Source: Deltaproteobacteria bacterium
GTDB lineage: Bacteria; Desulfobacterota; GWC2-55-46; JADFVP01
Direction of reading: 5' to 3'
Assembly (NCBI GenBank): GCA_029262515.1
Contig: JAJCZH010000003.1
Location: forward strand, 1 to 64,000
Length of the DNA stretch: 64,000 bases
Part shown: piece after piece, positions 27,321 through 34,941 of the stretch
How the letters are laid out: each line of letters opens with the position of its first letter
How positions within the stretch are numbered: position 1 is the stretch's first letter
The notes under the pieces: generated by a model
What the model was told of the DNA's origin: nothing
The model's input: only the letters and a program-made list of their open reading frames with translations
The model's database searches: none
Made by a program: the position numbers and the translations under genes

Positions 27321-28690
27321 GCGGCGTTAGATTAATCATACAGATCGACGAGTTTGCAGTCAGCGGTGCGATTTACGGCGACAATACGTCTACTGTCGGA
27401 TCCGTTACAGAGGTCGCTTATAAAACAGTAGCCGAACGAGGCAGAGCTTTAGGTGATTTGATAGCCGCCATAGAGGAAGGTGTCAAAGAGACTGACTCTT
27501 CTATAGAAAAAATAAAAGATAAGCTCTACCTCAGTCTCGGACCGGCTTTGCTCAACTTCAGGGTACTCGACCTTCCTTTTACCGAAAAAGCGAAGGTGCT
27601 GGAGGTTCTGCCGATAGAGATGAGCGGTCGGCTCAGTTTCGATATTGATGAAGCCCAACTGGACGCCGTAAAACTCGGTACGGGCCGCGTACTGGCCGTG
27701 GCAGTTGAAAAGACGCTCTTGAACGGACTGCTCGGTCTCTTCAAAGAGGTGGGCATAGACCCTGTATGGATAGGTTCGTCGCTCTTTGCGACTCCTGTGC
27801 TTATGGGTGACAGCGCAGGGGGCTCTTTGCTGATTGGGCCCGATTTCATAACTGCAACAGAATCGTCTACCCCACAGTTCTTCAATTCCTATACTTCAAA
27901 AATGAGCCTGTCGGCAAGTCTAAAGTATCTCGACTCGGAGGGTATTCAATACGACCGGGTGCTCTGTTTAGGCGTAGACCCTGGTGAGATTACAGCAATA
28001 ACAGACAAAAAGATTGATGTTGAGGTATTGAGTGAACCTGCTTATGGAGGTAAGGAAGGAACTGTAGGTGAGGCTCCGGTTGCTGTAACACGGAGCCTAT
28101 CCGCGCTCTCTCAGCAGATAGAGACAGGCTCTATTGCCGATAACGTCGACTTCAGGCACGGGGAGTTCGAGTACAGTCTTGGCCGACAGAGGATACGTTC
28201 AAAGTTGAAGCTCACCATAGGGCTTTCGCTGCTGCTTCTCTCACTTATCGGTTTCGACCTTTATTTGAAGTACACACGGTACTCAGGCATTGTAACTTCC
28301 GTTAATAAGAGCTTGCATGCCTCTTACAGAGAGCTCTTTCCCGAGACCAGAAAGGGGAGCGTCATTGACGGCCTCTACCTGCTTGAGGCCAAGATGAAAG
28401 CGGTGGAGGAGGAGAGTCTCACAGTATCGGGTATAAGTCCGCTTACGATCATGCGCGCCCTCACTGTCGCCAATGCTGCAGACAAGGGTGCCGAGGAAAT
28501 CGGAGTAAAATTATACAGTACATCCATTGTGCCGGAGAGGATCTCCGCCGAAGGCACTGCCGCTACGTTCGATGCGGCAAACAGGTATAAAGAGGCCGTA
28601 GAAAAAATAGGGCTCGGGACCGTACGGATGTCGGAAGTGAAGAGCCTTGCAGGTGACGGCGTCGGTTTCAGTCTCGTTATTTTGAGATAA
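27317..28690 (+). CDS. gspL: Type II secretion assembly protein GspL
   Basis: 457 residues. The cytoplasmic actin-like (PilM/FtsA-fold) domain spans roughly 1-295, with VLEVLPIEMSGRLSFDIDEA and LAVAVEKTLLNGLL; one membrane segment (LTIGLSLLLLSLIGFDLYL) and a periplasmic ferredoxin-like domain follow. It docks GspE and binds GspM. The start overlaps gspK by 4 bases. Confidence 0.9.
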   Translation: MSGVRLIIQIDEFAVSGAIYGDNTSTVGSVTEVAYKTVAERGRALGDLIAAIEEGVKETDSSIEKIKDKLYLSLGPALLNFRVLDLPFTEKAKVLEVLPIEMSGRLSFDIDEAQLDAVKLGTGRVLAVAVEKTLLNGLLGLFKEVGIDPVWIGSSLFATPVLMGDSAGGSLLIGPDFITATESSTPQFFNSYTSKMSLSASLKYLDSEGIQYDRVLCLGVDPGEITAITDKKIDVEVLSEPAYGGKEGTVGEAPVAVTRSLSALSQQIETGSIADNVDFRHGEFEYSLGRQRIRSKLKLTIGLSLLLLSLIGFDLYLKYTRYSGIVTSVNKSLHASYRELFPETRKGSVIDGLYLLEAKMKAVEEESLTVSGISPLTIMRALTVANAADKGAEEIGVKLYSTSIVPERISAEGTAATFDAANRYKEAVEKIGLGTVRMSEVKSLAGDGVGFSLVILR

Positions 28691-28772
28691 TACAATGGAG
28701 CCTTATTGAAGATAAAGTGCCTTGTTGTGATAAATTCTGTTTCTTAGAATTGAGGGATTGAGGATATATAAA

Positions 28773-29315
28773 ATGTACGGATTTAAGGGAAAGGGTATCG
28801 TGTATAGTGGCAGGCCGCGAAGAACGGTCTTGTTTGTTATTGTCGCTCTTGTTCTCTCTGCCCTTCTTCTCGGTCTCTTTATCTTCTCGGCGAAGTATAC
28901 GAAGGTAAAGAGAATGGCCGGGGCCAAGGAGGCAGAGGCCGTTGCCTTTGAGAAGTTGCGTACCGAGTACCTTTTAAAGAAGAGCCTGCTTGAGAGGCTG
29001 CGAAGAAAGGCGTACGGCGCAGAGTCTCGCTCTATTGTTGCTATATGCGAGACTCTGGGAAAAGAGGCCGGGGTCGGGCAACGTATAGTCTCGCTCAAGC
29101 CTCTTGGGGAGAAGGTACAGAGTGGTTATGTAGAGAGCGCCGCCGAGTTACGTTTAGAGTCCGTAAAATTGGATGAGCTTGTGAACCTGCTCTACATGAT
29201 AGAGAATCATAGACTGATGCTTGTGATAAAAGACTTCAGGCTCAAGAGCCGTTTCGACAATCCCGACCTTATTGATGTAACGATGCAGTTGGCCCGCCTT
29301 AGAAAGAGTAGATAG
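28773..29315 (+). CDS. gspM: Type II secretion assembly protein GspM
   Basis: About 180 residues: short basic cytoplasmic tail, one membrane helix (VLFVIVALVLSALLLGLFIF), a coiled-coil-like stretch and a periplasmic ferredoxin-like domain (AAELRLESVKLDELVNLLYMIENHRLML) typical of GspM/PilO-like proteins. ATG 28773 has GAGG 9 bases upstream; a TTG at 28758 is less likely. Last gene of the rightward gsp operon, ending before a strong terminator. Confidence 0.85.
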   Translation: MYGFKGKGIVYSGRPRRTVLFVIVALVLSALLLGLFIFSAKYTKVKRMAGAKEAEAVAFEKLRTEYLLKKSLLERLRRKAYGAESRSIVAICETLGKEAGVGQRIVSLKPLGEKVQSGYVESAAELRLESVKLDELVNLLYMIENHRLMLVIKDFRLKSRFDNPDLIDVTMQLARLRKSR

Positions 29316-29320
29316 AAATT

Positions 29321-29377
29321 AAAAAAAAGAGACTGCCCCCTGTTAATGTTACAGCAGGTGGACGGTCTCTTTTTTTA
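29321..29377. terminator. Bidirectional terminator between gspM and the TPR lipoprotein gene
   Basis: A stem of AAAAAAGAGACTG against CGGTCTCTTTTTT, with an interrupted upper stem (CCCCTG...CAG-GTGG), is flanked by A-rich and T-rich tails. It can end both the gsp operon and the convergent prsT-like gene. Confidence 0.85.
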
Positions 29378-29399
29378 TATCCGCAGATACCGGAAGTTA

Positions 29400-31694
29400 T
29401 TACATTTTGTTCAGGGCTTTTAGCGTCTCTCGCGCCTCTTCATGGCCCGGGAAGTCTTTGCTTATCTTGATTGCCTGCTTCAACTCAGTCTTGGCCAAGT
29501 CGTTCATCTCCCGCTTAAAGTAGGTCATGCCGAGGTGATAATGGATGACGGCATTGTTAGGTAGCTTCTCAACGCTGTCTTTTAAGTGGGAGGTCGCTTT
29601 GAGCAGTGCGTTTTTCTTGTAATAGATCCAGCCGAGGGTGTCTGAGATATACGGGTCATCGGAACTGATCCTCATGGCGGTCTGCGCAAGATCGAGCGCC
29701 ACGTCTATACTGCCGTCGTTCTCGGCATAAAGCCAGGCGAGGTTGTTTGCCGCCGGCACGAACTCAGGGTTTATTTCGAGCGCCTTTTTGTAATTGGCAA
29801 TAGCCTCGTCCGTCTTGCCCTGTATCTCGCTTAAGGTGCCGAGCAGCATATACGGAGGCAGCAAGTTCGGATTCACCTTGATAACTTCTCTGTATTGTCT
29901 TTCTGCCTCCTCAAAAGCGCCGCTTCTGGCATATACGTTGCCGAGGTCTATGTATGCAGCAACATAGTCCTCTTTCAGCTCTATCGCTTTTTTGAAGCTG
30001 TTTTCGGCGTTCTTATAGTCCTTTCTCGTCAGGTATATCCGTCCGAGAAGCACATAGAACTGCGGATTTTCAGGAGAGAGTTCAAGTTGTTTCTTAACGC
30101 GCCTGAGCGCAGTGCCGGTTCTGCGTTTCTCGACATGGATTGCTGTTATCATCCCGAGCACTTCTGAGAGTTCCGGGTTAATCTTAAGCGCCTTTTCAAG
30201 AGTTCCGAGCGCGGCGACCTCCTTTTTTTGCAGACGGTAAGCGTTTCCTAGTTTTGCGTAGCCTCTGAAATCGTCCGGCGCCAGTTTTGTAACCTTTCTG
30301 TAATACGGTTCAGCATCGGCGGGCCTGTCCTGTCGCATTTTTATATCACCGGCCAGAAGATTGGCGCCAGGGTGTTTGTCATTGGATTTCAAGACCTGTT
30401 CAATCTCGGTCGTTGCAAGGTCGAGGTCGTTGGAGGCTGTATGCAGTGTCGCCAGGGCGAGCCGCGCATCCATGAGGGCAGGGGCCAACTCTATTGCTTT
30501 GCTAAGCTCGGACTTTGCCATCTGAAGACTTTTCTGCGCCATATAAGCGAGACCGAGATACTGGTGTGAACGCGCAAAATTTGGCTCTCCTTCTATTGAT
30601 GATTTTAAATTCTCTACCGCCGTATCAAGCTCCATTTCCGTAAGATCGAGCCGCCCTTTGAGGTAAAGCCCGTAAAAGTCCGAAGGCTGCTCGGTGAGTA
30701 TCGCCTCGACCTGCACCTTTGCATCCTCGTTCTTCTTAAGGTTTAGGCTGATTTCGGCTACACGGGCACGAAGCATATTTAATTTCGGGTTAATCTCTAT
30801 TCCACGCAGCAACGTCTTTATCGCATCTTCGGTATTATTGGAAGAGAGATAGAACTCGGCCTTCATAACATAAGCGCGTCCGAATTCCGGTTTGAGTTTT
30901 ATCGCTTCCTCATAAACCTCTTCAGCCATATCTGGTTGCTTGACCATAAGATAAATATTGGCGAGTCCGAGTAAAATATCCTGGTTGTCAGGGTTCTCCT
31001 CAACAGCTTCCTTTAAGATATTTACGGCATCTTCAGTTCTTTTCTCCGAAAGATAGAGGTTGGCCAGAGTTATACGCGCCTGGATACTGCCGCCTTCGAC
31101 CTTGCTCGCTCTTACGAGCAAGACTTCCGCCTTAGGACCGTTTTTGAGCGAAATATAAATTCCGGCAGCCGTCATCAGGGCGTTGAGGTCGTCAGGGTTA
31201 TCTTTAAGCACCTGCTCTATCAATGTGGCGGCAGTGGTAAACTCCTGCTTGCCGCCAAGGGCGGTCGCTTTCAGTATAGTAGCATCTTTGTTGTCAGGCT
31301 CTGCTTCGAGCATAATCTCCGCTCTTTCAAGAGCAGCGTCAAAGTCGCGCGCTAAAAGAAACATCTTCCCGAGTTTATGCTGGGCGTCGAGTATCGTTGG
31401 GTCTAGATCTACCGCAAACATCAACTCCTGGAAAGCGGCTTGTATATTGCTCTTTCCGCCGACATTCAGGTATGCGATAGCCAGCTTGTGGTGTGCCTGC
31501 GCATTATCGGGGGTCAGTTGCGTGACGTTCTTGTATTCTAGTACGGCCTCTTTGAACCTTGAGGCTTCAAAATGCTCGGTGGCCCTCTCCAAGTGCCGTT
31601 CTGCCCTTTTTGAAGGGTCATTACTGCACGATGGTAGTAGAGCGACAAAGAGGATTAGAGCAAAAAAGATAAACAGATTTCTTTGTTTGAACAT
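29400..31694 (-). CDS. prsT: PEP-CTERM system TPR-repeat lipoprotein (PrsT-like)
   Basis: 764 residues: lipoprotein signal (FIFFALILFVALLPSC) followed almost entirely by about 20 tetratricopeptide repeats (for example AHHKLAIAYLNVGG; YIDLGNVYARSGAFEEAERQY; LLGRIYLTRKDYKNAENSFK). ATG 31694 is preceded by AAAGGT; an upstream extension to 31760 lacks support. The architecture and the neighbourhood of prsR, prsK and a PEP-CTERM protein match PrsT, a predicted scaffold in exosortase-linked exopolysaccharide systems. It probably sits in the outer membrane facing the periplasm. Confidence 0.85.
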   Translation of the reverse strand: MFKQRNLFIFFALILFVALLPSCSNDPSKRAERHLERATEHFEASRFKEAVLEYKNVTQLTPDNAQAHHKLAIAYLNVGGKSNIQAAFQELMFAVDLDPTILDAQHKLGKMFLLARDFDAALERAEIMLEAEPDNKDATILKATALGGKQEFTTAATLIEQVLKDNPDDLNALMTAAGIYISLKNGPKAEVLLVRASKVEGGSIQARITLANLYLSEKRTEDAVNILKEAVEENPDNQDILLGLANIYLMVKQPDMAEEVYEEAIKLKPEFGRAYVMKAEFYLSSNNTEDAIKTLLRGIEINPKLNMLRARVAEISLNLKKNEDAKVQVEAILTEQPSDFYGLYLKGRLDLTEMELDTAVENLKSSIEGEPNFARSHQYLGLAYMAQKSLQMAKSELSKAIELAPALMDARLALATLHTASNDLDLATTEIEQVLKSNDKHPGANLLAGDIKMRQDRPADAEPYYRKVTKLAPDDFRGYAKLGNAYRLQKKEVAALGTLEKALKINPELSEVLGMITAIHVEKRRTGTALRRVKKQLELSPENPQFYVLLGRIYLTRKDYKNAENSFKKAIELKEDYVAAYIDLGNVYARSGAFEEAERQYREVIKVNPNLLPPYMLLGTLSEIQGKTDEAIANYKKALEINPEFVPAANNLAWLYAENDGSIDVALDLAQTAMRISSDDPYISDTLGWIYYKKNALLKATSHLKDSVEKLPNNAVIHYHLGMTYFKREMNDLAKTELKQAIKISKDFPGHEEARETLKALNKM

Positions 31695-32083
31695 AATGTA
31701 CCTTTCTAATAGGTTAGTGAAGTAAAGATTATAGTTAACGGACTCAAAGGTGTCAATCAAAATGAGAACCGCTGCAGTACTAATAACTTTGTCCTTAATT
31801 ATTAGCTTCTTAATGACGTTATACTGTACTGAACTATATACAGTTGCAGTGTGAATGTTTTCTTTACAATTACACTTCTTGGGTGAGTTTGCTAAGTGTC
31901 CGTAAACTCACGACAAATAGGAGCCAGGAGTCTTGTCCTGTTTTATTGCCCGAAAAGTGTTTGTTATTTTTACAGATTTTTGGCCTCGATTTACTCGTAT
32001 AAAAGTGAAAAATAAATTAAACTATGAATAAAGCATATTTAAATTAAGTACTTATCAGTATAGAACCTAGTTGCTGATGATGT
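31695..32083. other. Regulatory gap between prsT-like and PEP-CTERM genes
   Basis: No gene is supported between the two divergent starts. The stretch is AT-rich. It holds the inverted repeat at 31883-31911 and leads into the sigma-54 promoter at 32084-32099. The leftward prsT promoter must also lie here but I cannot place it confidently. Confidence 0.6.
31883..31911. promoter_or_regulatory. Inverted repeat, candidate activator site upstream of the sigma-54 promoter
   Basis: GTGAGTTT (31883-31890) and AAACTCAC (31904-31911) form a perfect 8-bp dyad with a 13-base spacer, about 175-200 bases upstream of the sigma-54 core. That is a typical distance for an enhancer site of an NtrC-family activator such as PrsR. 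The assignment to PrsR is inference. Confidence 0.4.
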
Positions 32084-32099
32084 TGGCACATACTTTGCA
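32084..32099 (+). promoter_or_regulatory. Sigma-54 (RpoN) promoter of the PEP-CTERM gene
   Basis: TGGCAC (32084-32089), 5-base spacer, TTGCA (32095-32099): an exact match to the -24/-12 consensus TGGCAC-N5-TTGCW. Transcription should start near 32111, about 60 bases before the ATG at 32172. Confidence 0.85.
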
Positions 32100-32171
32100 G
32101 TATCTATAAGTAAGCAAGTGTCTTAGATAAGTTAGCTGTGAAGTTATATGTACGATAAGGTAGAGGTGGTT

Positions 32172-32963
32172 ATGAAGAACTTAACTAAAAAGATAATTAT
32201 AGGTCTTACGCTTGGGGCAGCGCTACTGTTTGGCGCAGCGGACAGGGGTTACGCATATCCGACGCTACAGCTCGATATCGATGCCGTTACTGGTTATGAC
32301 TACGGTACCGATACTATCGTTACTTCAGACAGTATATATACTGTAAATGCATACCTTCTTGTTGATGCCTATAATTCTCTATCCGATACGTACTACGTCT
32401 CATTCTCCCTTACAGATACTGATGGCGCTAATGGTATTTCCGACTTGGGGGCCGTTGACCTCGGCGAGTTCTCTGTAAACGGAGCTACCCCTTATGCTGT
32501 TACAGCAGACATGAACTACGGTACTGCGCCGCTTGATGCAATTATAGCCGAAGAGGGGTGGGGAGATCCGAGTTTACCGGCACACGGCGTATGGCCATCT
32601 TACTATGTAGAGGTCGGCTTTCAATTCGACTCTACTCAATATATGACCCCGTATAACACGCAGGACAGGGCGATATCCGGTGCCGCTATAGACTACAGCT
32701 ACGCCGCAAATCCGCATGGCAAGATGTATTACATCTCCTTTGACGTTGATGTGAGTAATCTCAACGCTTACTACGGCATGCATAGCGACCTGTACAATGT
32801 CAATATCAACGATAAAAACAACAGGTACAAGACCCAGTTCGCGCCGTTTTCCCATGACGTCAACAAAATTCCCGAGCCCACTATCTTAGTATTACTTGGT
32901 TTTGGTTTACTAAGCGTATGGGGCGTAAAAAGTCGGTTAAATACTTGTAAAAGTTCTGTTTGA
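32172..32963 (+). CDS. PEP-CTERM sorting-domain protein (choice-of-anchor N type)
   Basis: 263 residues. The signal peptide (KKIIIGLTLGAALLFGAADRGYA) is followed by a beta-rich body starting YPTLQLDIDAVTGYDYGTDT, with ADMNYGTAPLD and LPAHGVWPSYYVEVGFQFD, resembling the choice-of-anchor N family. The C-terminal tripartite signal is IPEPTILVLLGFGLLSVWG then KSR: PEP motif, membrane helix, basic end, for recognition by an exosortase. AGAGGTGG precedes ATG 32172. It is driven by a sigma-54 promoter, so it is the likely target of the PrsK-PrsR pair encoded 0.6 kb away. No exosortase gene is in the window. Confidence 0.9.
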   Translation: MKNLTKKIIIGLTLGAALLFGAADRGYAYPTLQLDIDAVTGYDYGTDTIVTSDSIYTVNAYLLVDAYNSLSDTYYVSFSLTDTDGANGISDLGAVDLGEFSVNGATPYAVTADMNYGTAPLDAIIAEEGWGDPSLPAHGVWPSYYVEVGFQFDSTQYMTPYNTQDRAISGAAIDYSYAANPHGKMYYISFDVDVSNLNAYYGMHSDLYNVNINDKNNRYKTQFAPFSHDVNKIPEPTILVLLGFGLLSVWGVKSRLNTCKSSV

Positions 32964-33118
32964 GTAGTATATTAGATATAATTCAAATATAATTTTGTGA
33001 ATTTGATTATAATTATATCGTATACTAATATATCAAGGTAGAGTATTATCTACTTCTCGCTTTAATTTTCCGTTAATTCAGCAGCCTAAGTAAGAACTAA
33101 AGGGAGCATGTTGTTATT

Positions 33119-33478
33119 ATGAACTATAATATTTGCCCCAGGTGTCATAGTAAATTCTATGCTGCCCTTTCTGAGTCCGATGTCGGTTGCCCTTTTTGCG
33201 GTTACGTAAATACCGGTAACGAACGCAGGGGGCAACAGAGAGCGCAGATAATAAGAGACTGCGATATATTGGTAGACGGGGTTCTGTTTAAGGCAATGAC
33301 AATAGACGTCTCGGTTAACGGCATGGCGCTGGAACTGAAAGAGGAGTTACCATTAAATATAAACGACAAGCTGCAGATTCACGTACACGACTTTGATATA
33401 GAGACTGAATCGAGCGTGGTCTGGCTTCATAAGAATGACAAGGCGTATACCAGTCTCGGTGTCAGCTTCTCCGGTTGA
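33119..33478 (+). CDS. PilZ-domain protein with N-terminal zinc ribbon
   Basis: 119 residues. Two CxxC pairs (C6-x2-C9 and C24-x2-C27) form a short zinc-ribbon-like module. A PilZ domain follows, with the c-di-GMP signature RxxxR (R37-R41) and DVSVNG (D63-x-S65-x2-G68, the D/NxSxxG motif), so c-di-GMP binding is expected. It sits between the PEP-CTERM gene and prsR, which suggests a link of c-di-GMP to exopolysaccharide or surface proteins. The partner of the zinc module is unknown. It ends before a strong terminator. Confidence 0.88.
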   Translation: MNYNICPRCHSKFYAALSESDVGCPFCGYVNTGNERRGQQRAQIIRDCDILVDGVLFKAMTIDVSVNGMALELKEELPLNINDKLQIHVHDFDIETESSVVWLHKNDKAYTSLGVSFSG

Positions 33479-33493
33479 ATAAAATAAGTATGC

Positions 33494-33529
33494 AAAAAAA
33501 AGAGAAGGCAATTGCCTTCTCTTTTTTTA
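33494..33529. terminator. Bidirectional terminator between the PilZ gene and prsR
   Basis: Perfect palindromic stem AGAGAAGGCAA/TTGCCTTCTCT (33501-33522) with A-run before and T-run after. It serves both the rightward PilZ gene and leftward prsR. Confidence 0.9.
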
Positions 33530-33545
33530 ATTTCAGACTAAATAA

Positions 33546-34895
33546 TTACTGTTTTATGCTGTGCTTTTTCATAAGGCTGTACAGGGTAGGGCGTGTCAGC
33601 CCCAGCTCCTCGGCAGCTTTACTGATATTACCGTTATGTTTTTCCATGACAATCCCGATCAGGTCGATTTCAAGCTCTTCTTTAGCAGCTTTCAGGTTGA
33701 GCGTCTTCATACCCGGACCGGAGGTCTCGAACCCGAGGTCGGTCGGCGTAACGGTTGTACCGCTTGCAAACGTGACGGCGCGTCTAATACGATTTTCAAG
33801 CTCGCGAACGTTGCCCGGCCACTCATGTTCCATTATGGCGCTCTGCGCCTGTTTGCTAAAGACCATCGGGACTGAATCTTTATCTGAGAAGCGGCTGAGG
33901 AATACATTGGCCAGAAGAAGTACGTCGTCCCCACGTGCTTTCAGCGACGGAAGTTCCAGATGGACTACCGCAAGCCTGTAATAGAGGTCTTCTCTGAACT
34001 GTTCATTTGCGACCTGGTTTTTAATATCAGTATTTGTTGCGGCTATTATGCGTACATCGGTCTCAATTATCGTTCGCCCCCCGATTCGCTCAACCTTCTG
34101 ATCCTGTAAAAAACGGAGCAACTTAACCTGTAGCTGTAACGGCAGTTCACCGATCTCGTCGAAAAAGAGGGTACCTTTATGCGCCAGTTCCACTTTGCCG
34201 CGCCTCTGGACATGCGCACCAGTGAAAGAACCCTTTTCATGACCGAAGAGTTCGCTCTCCATCAGGGCCTCTGGAATCGCTCCGCAGTTGATCGGTATAA
34301 ACGGGTGGTCGCGCCTGGTGCTGTTGTTATGAATAGCTCTTGCTACAAGCTCCTTACCGGTACCGCTATCCCCGGTTATCAAAACCGGTACGTCGGTAGT
34401 GGCAACTTTGCGGACTATGTTAAAGACCTCCTGTATCTCCGGGCTCGCTCCGACCAGCTCACCGAACGAATCGCTCTCGACCTGGCTCTGTAGCGCCCTG
34501 TACTCGGTTTCGAGCGTATGGACGTAGTATGCACGTTTCAGTATGGCCTTCAGCTCGTCTATATCAACAGGTTTGGAGAAGTAGTCGTGCGCACCCTCGT
34601 TTACCGCCTCTAACGCCGAATTTCTCTCGGCATTGCCGCTTACCACGACAACCTTAGTCATGGGGTCGGTCTTTACTATCCGGTATAGCAGGTCGAGCCC
34701 GACCGATGTTCCCTCCGCATCGGGAGGTAACCCGAGGTCAAGCGTTACGAGCGCGGGGTGCGTAGTACCTATTATCTCCATAGCTTTTTCCGCATCCGCA
34801 GCTATGAAAACATTGTAGTCATGCACCAGCGCCCACTTCATCTGGGTTCTTATTGATTCGTCATCTTCTACTATAAGTATGTCCGGTTTTTCCAT
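33546..34895 (-). CDS. prsR: PEP-CTERM-box response regulator PrsR (sigma-54 activator)
   Basis: 449 residues in NtrC-family order: receiver domain with phosphoacceptor D53 (VTLDLGLP), AAA+ domain with Walker A GDSGTGKE, the sigma-54 loop as GSFTGA (a common variant of GAFTGA), Walker B LFFDEIGEL and R-finger region FREDLYYRL, and a C-terminal Fis-type helix-turn-helix (NISKAAEELGLTRPTLYSLMKK). The sequence and partner kinase match the PEP-CTERM-associated regulator. It should activate sigma-54 promoters such as the one at 32084. prsK lies 46 bases upstream on the same strand. Confidence 0.94.
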   Translation of the reverse strand: MEKPDILIVEDDESIRTQMKWALVHDYNVFIAADAEKAMEIIGTTHPALVTLDLGLPPDAEGTSVGLDLLYRIVKTDPMTKVVVVSGNAERNSALEAVNEGAHDYFSKPVDIDELKAILKRAYYVHTLETEYRALQSQVESDSFGELVGASPEIQEVFNIVRKVATTDVPVLITGDSGTGKELVARAIHNNSTRRDHPFIPINCGAIPEALMESELFGHEKGSFTGAHVQRRGKVELAHKGTLFFDEIGELPLQLQVKLLRFLQDQKVERIGGRTIIETDVRIIAATNTDIKNQVANEQFREDLYYRLAVVHLELPSLKARGDDVLLLANVFLSRFSDKDSVPMVFSKQAQSAIMEHEWPGNVRELENRIRRAVTFASGTTVTPTDLGFETSGPGMKTLNLKAAKEELEIDLIGIVMEKHNGNISKAAEELGLTRPTLYSLMKKHSIKQ

Positions 34896-34941
34896 AAATA
34901 GGTATCCGTATTGCGCGGTCTAAAAAACCGCATTGTAGTGT

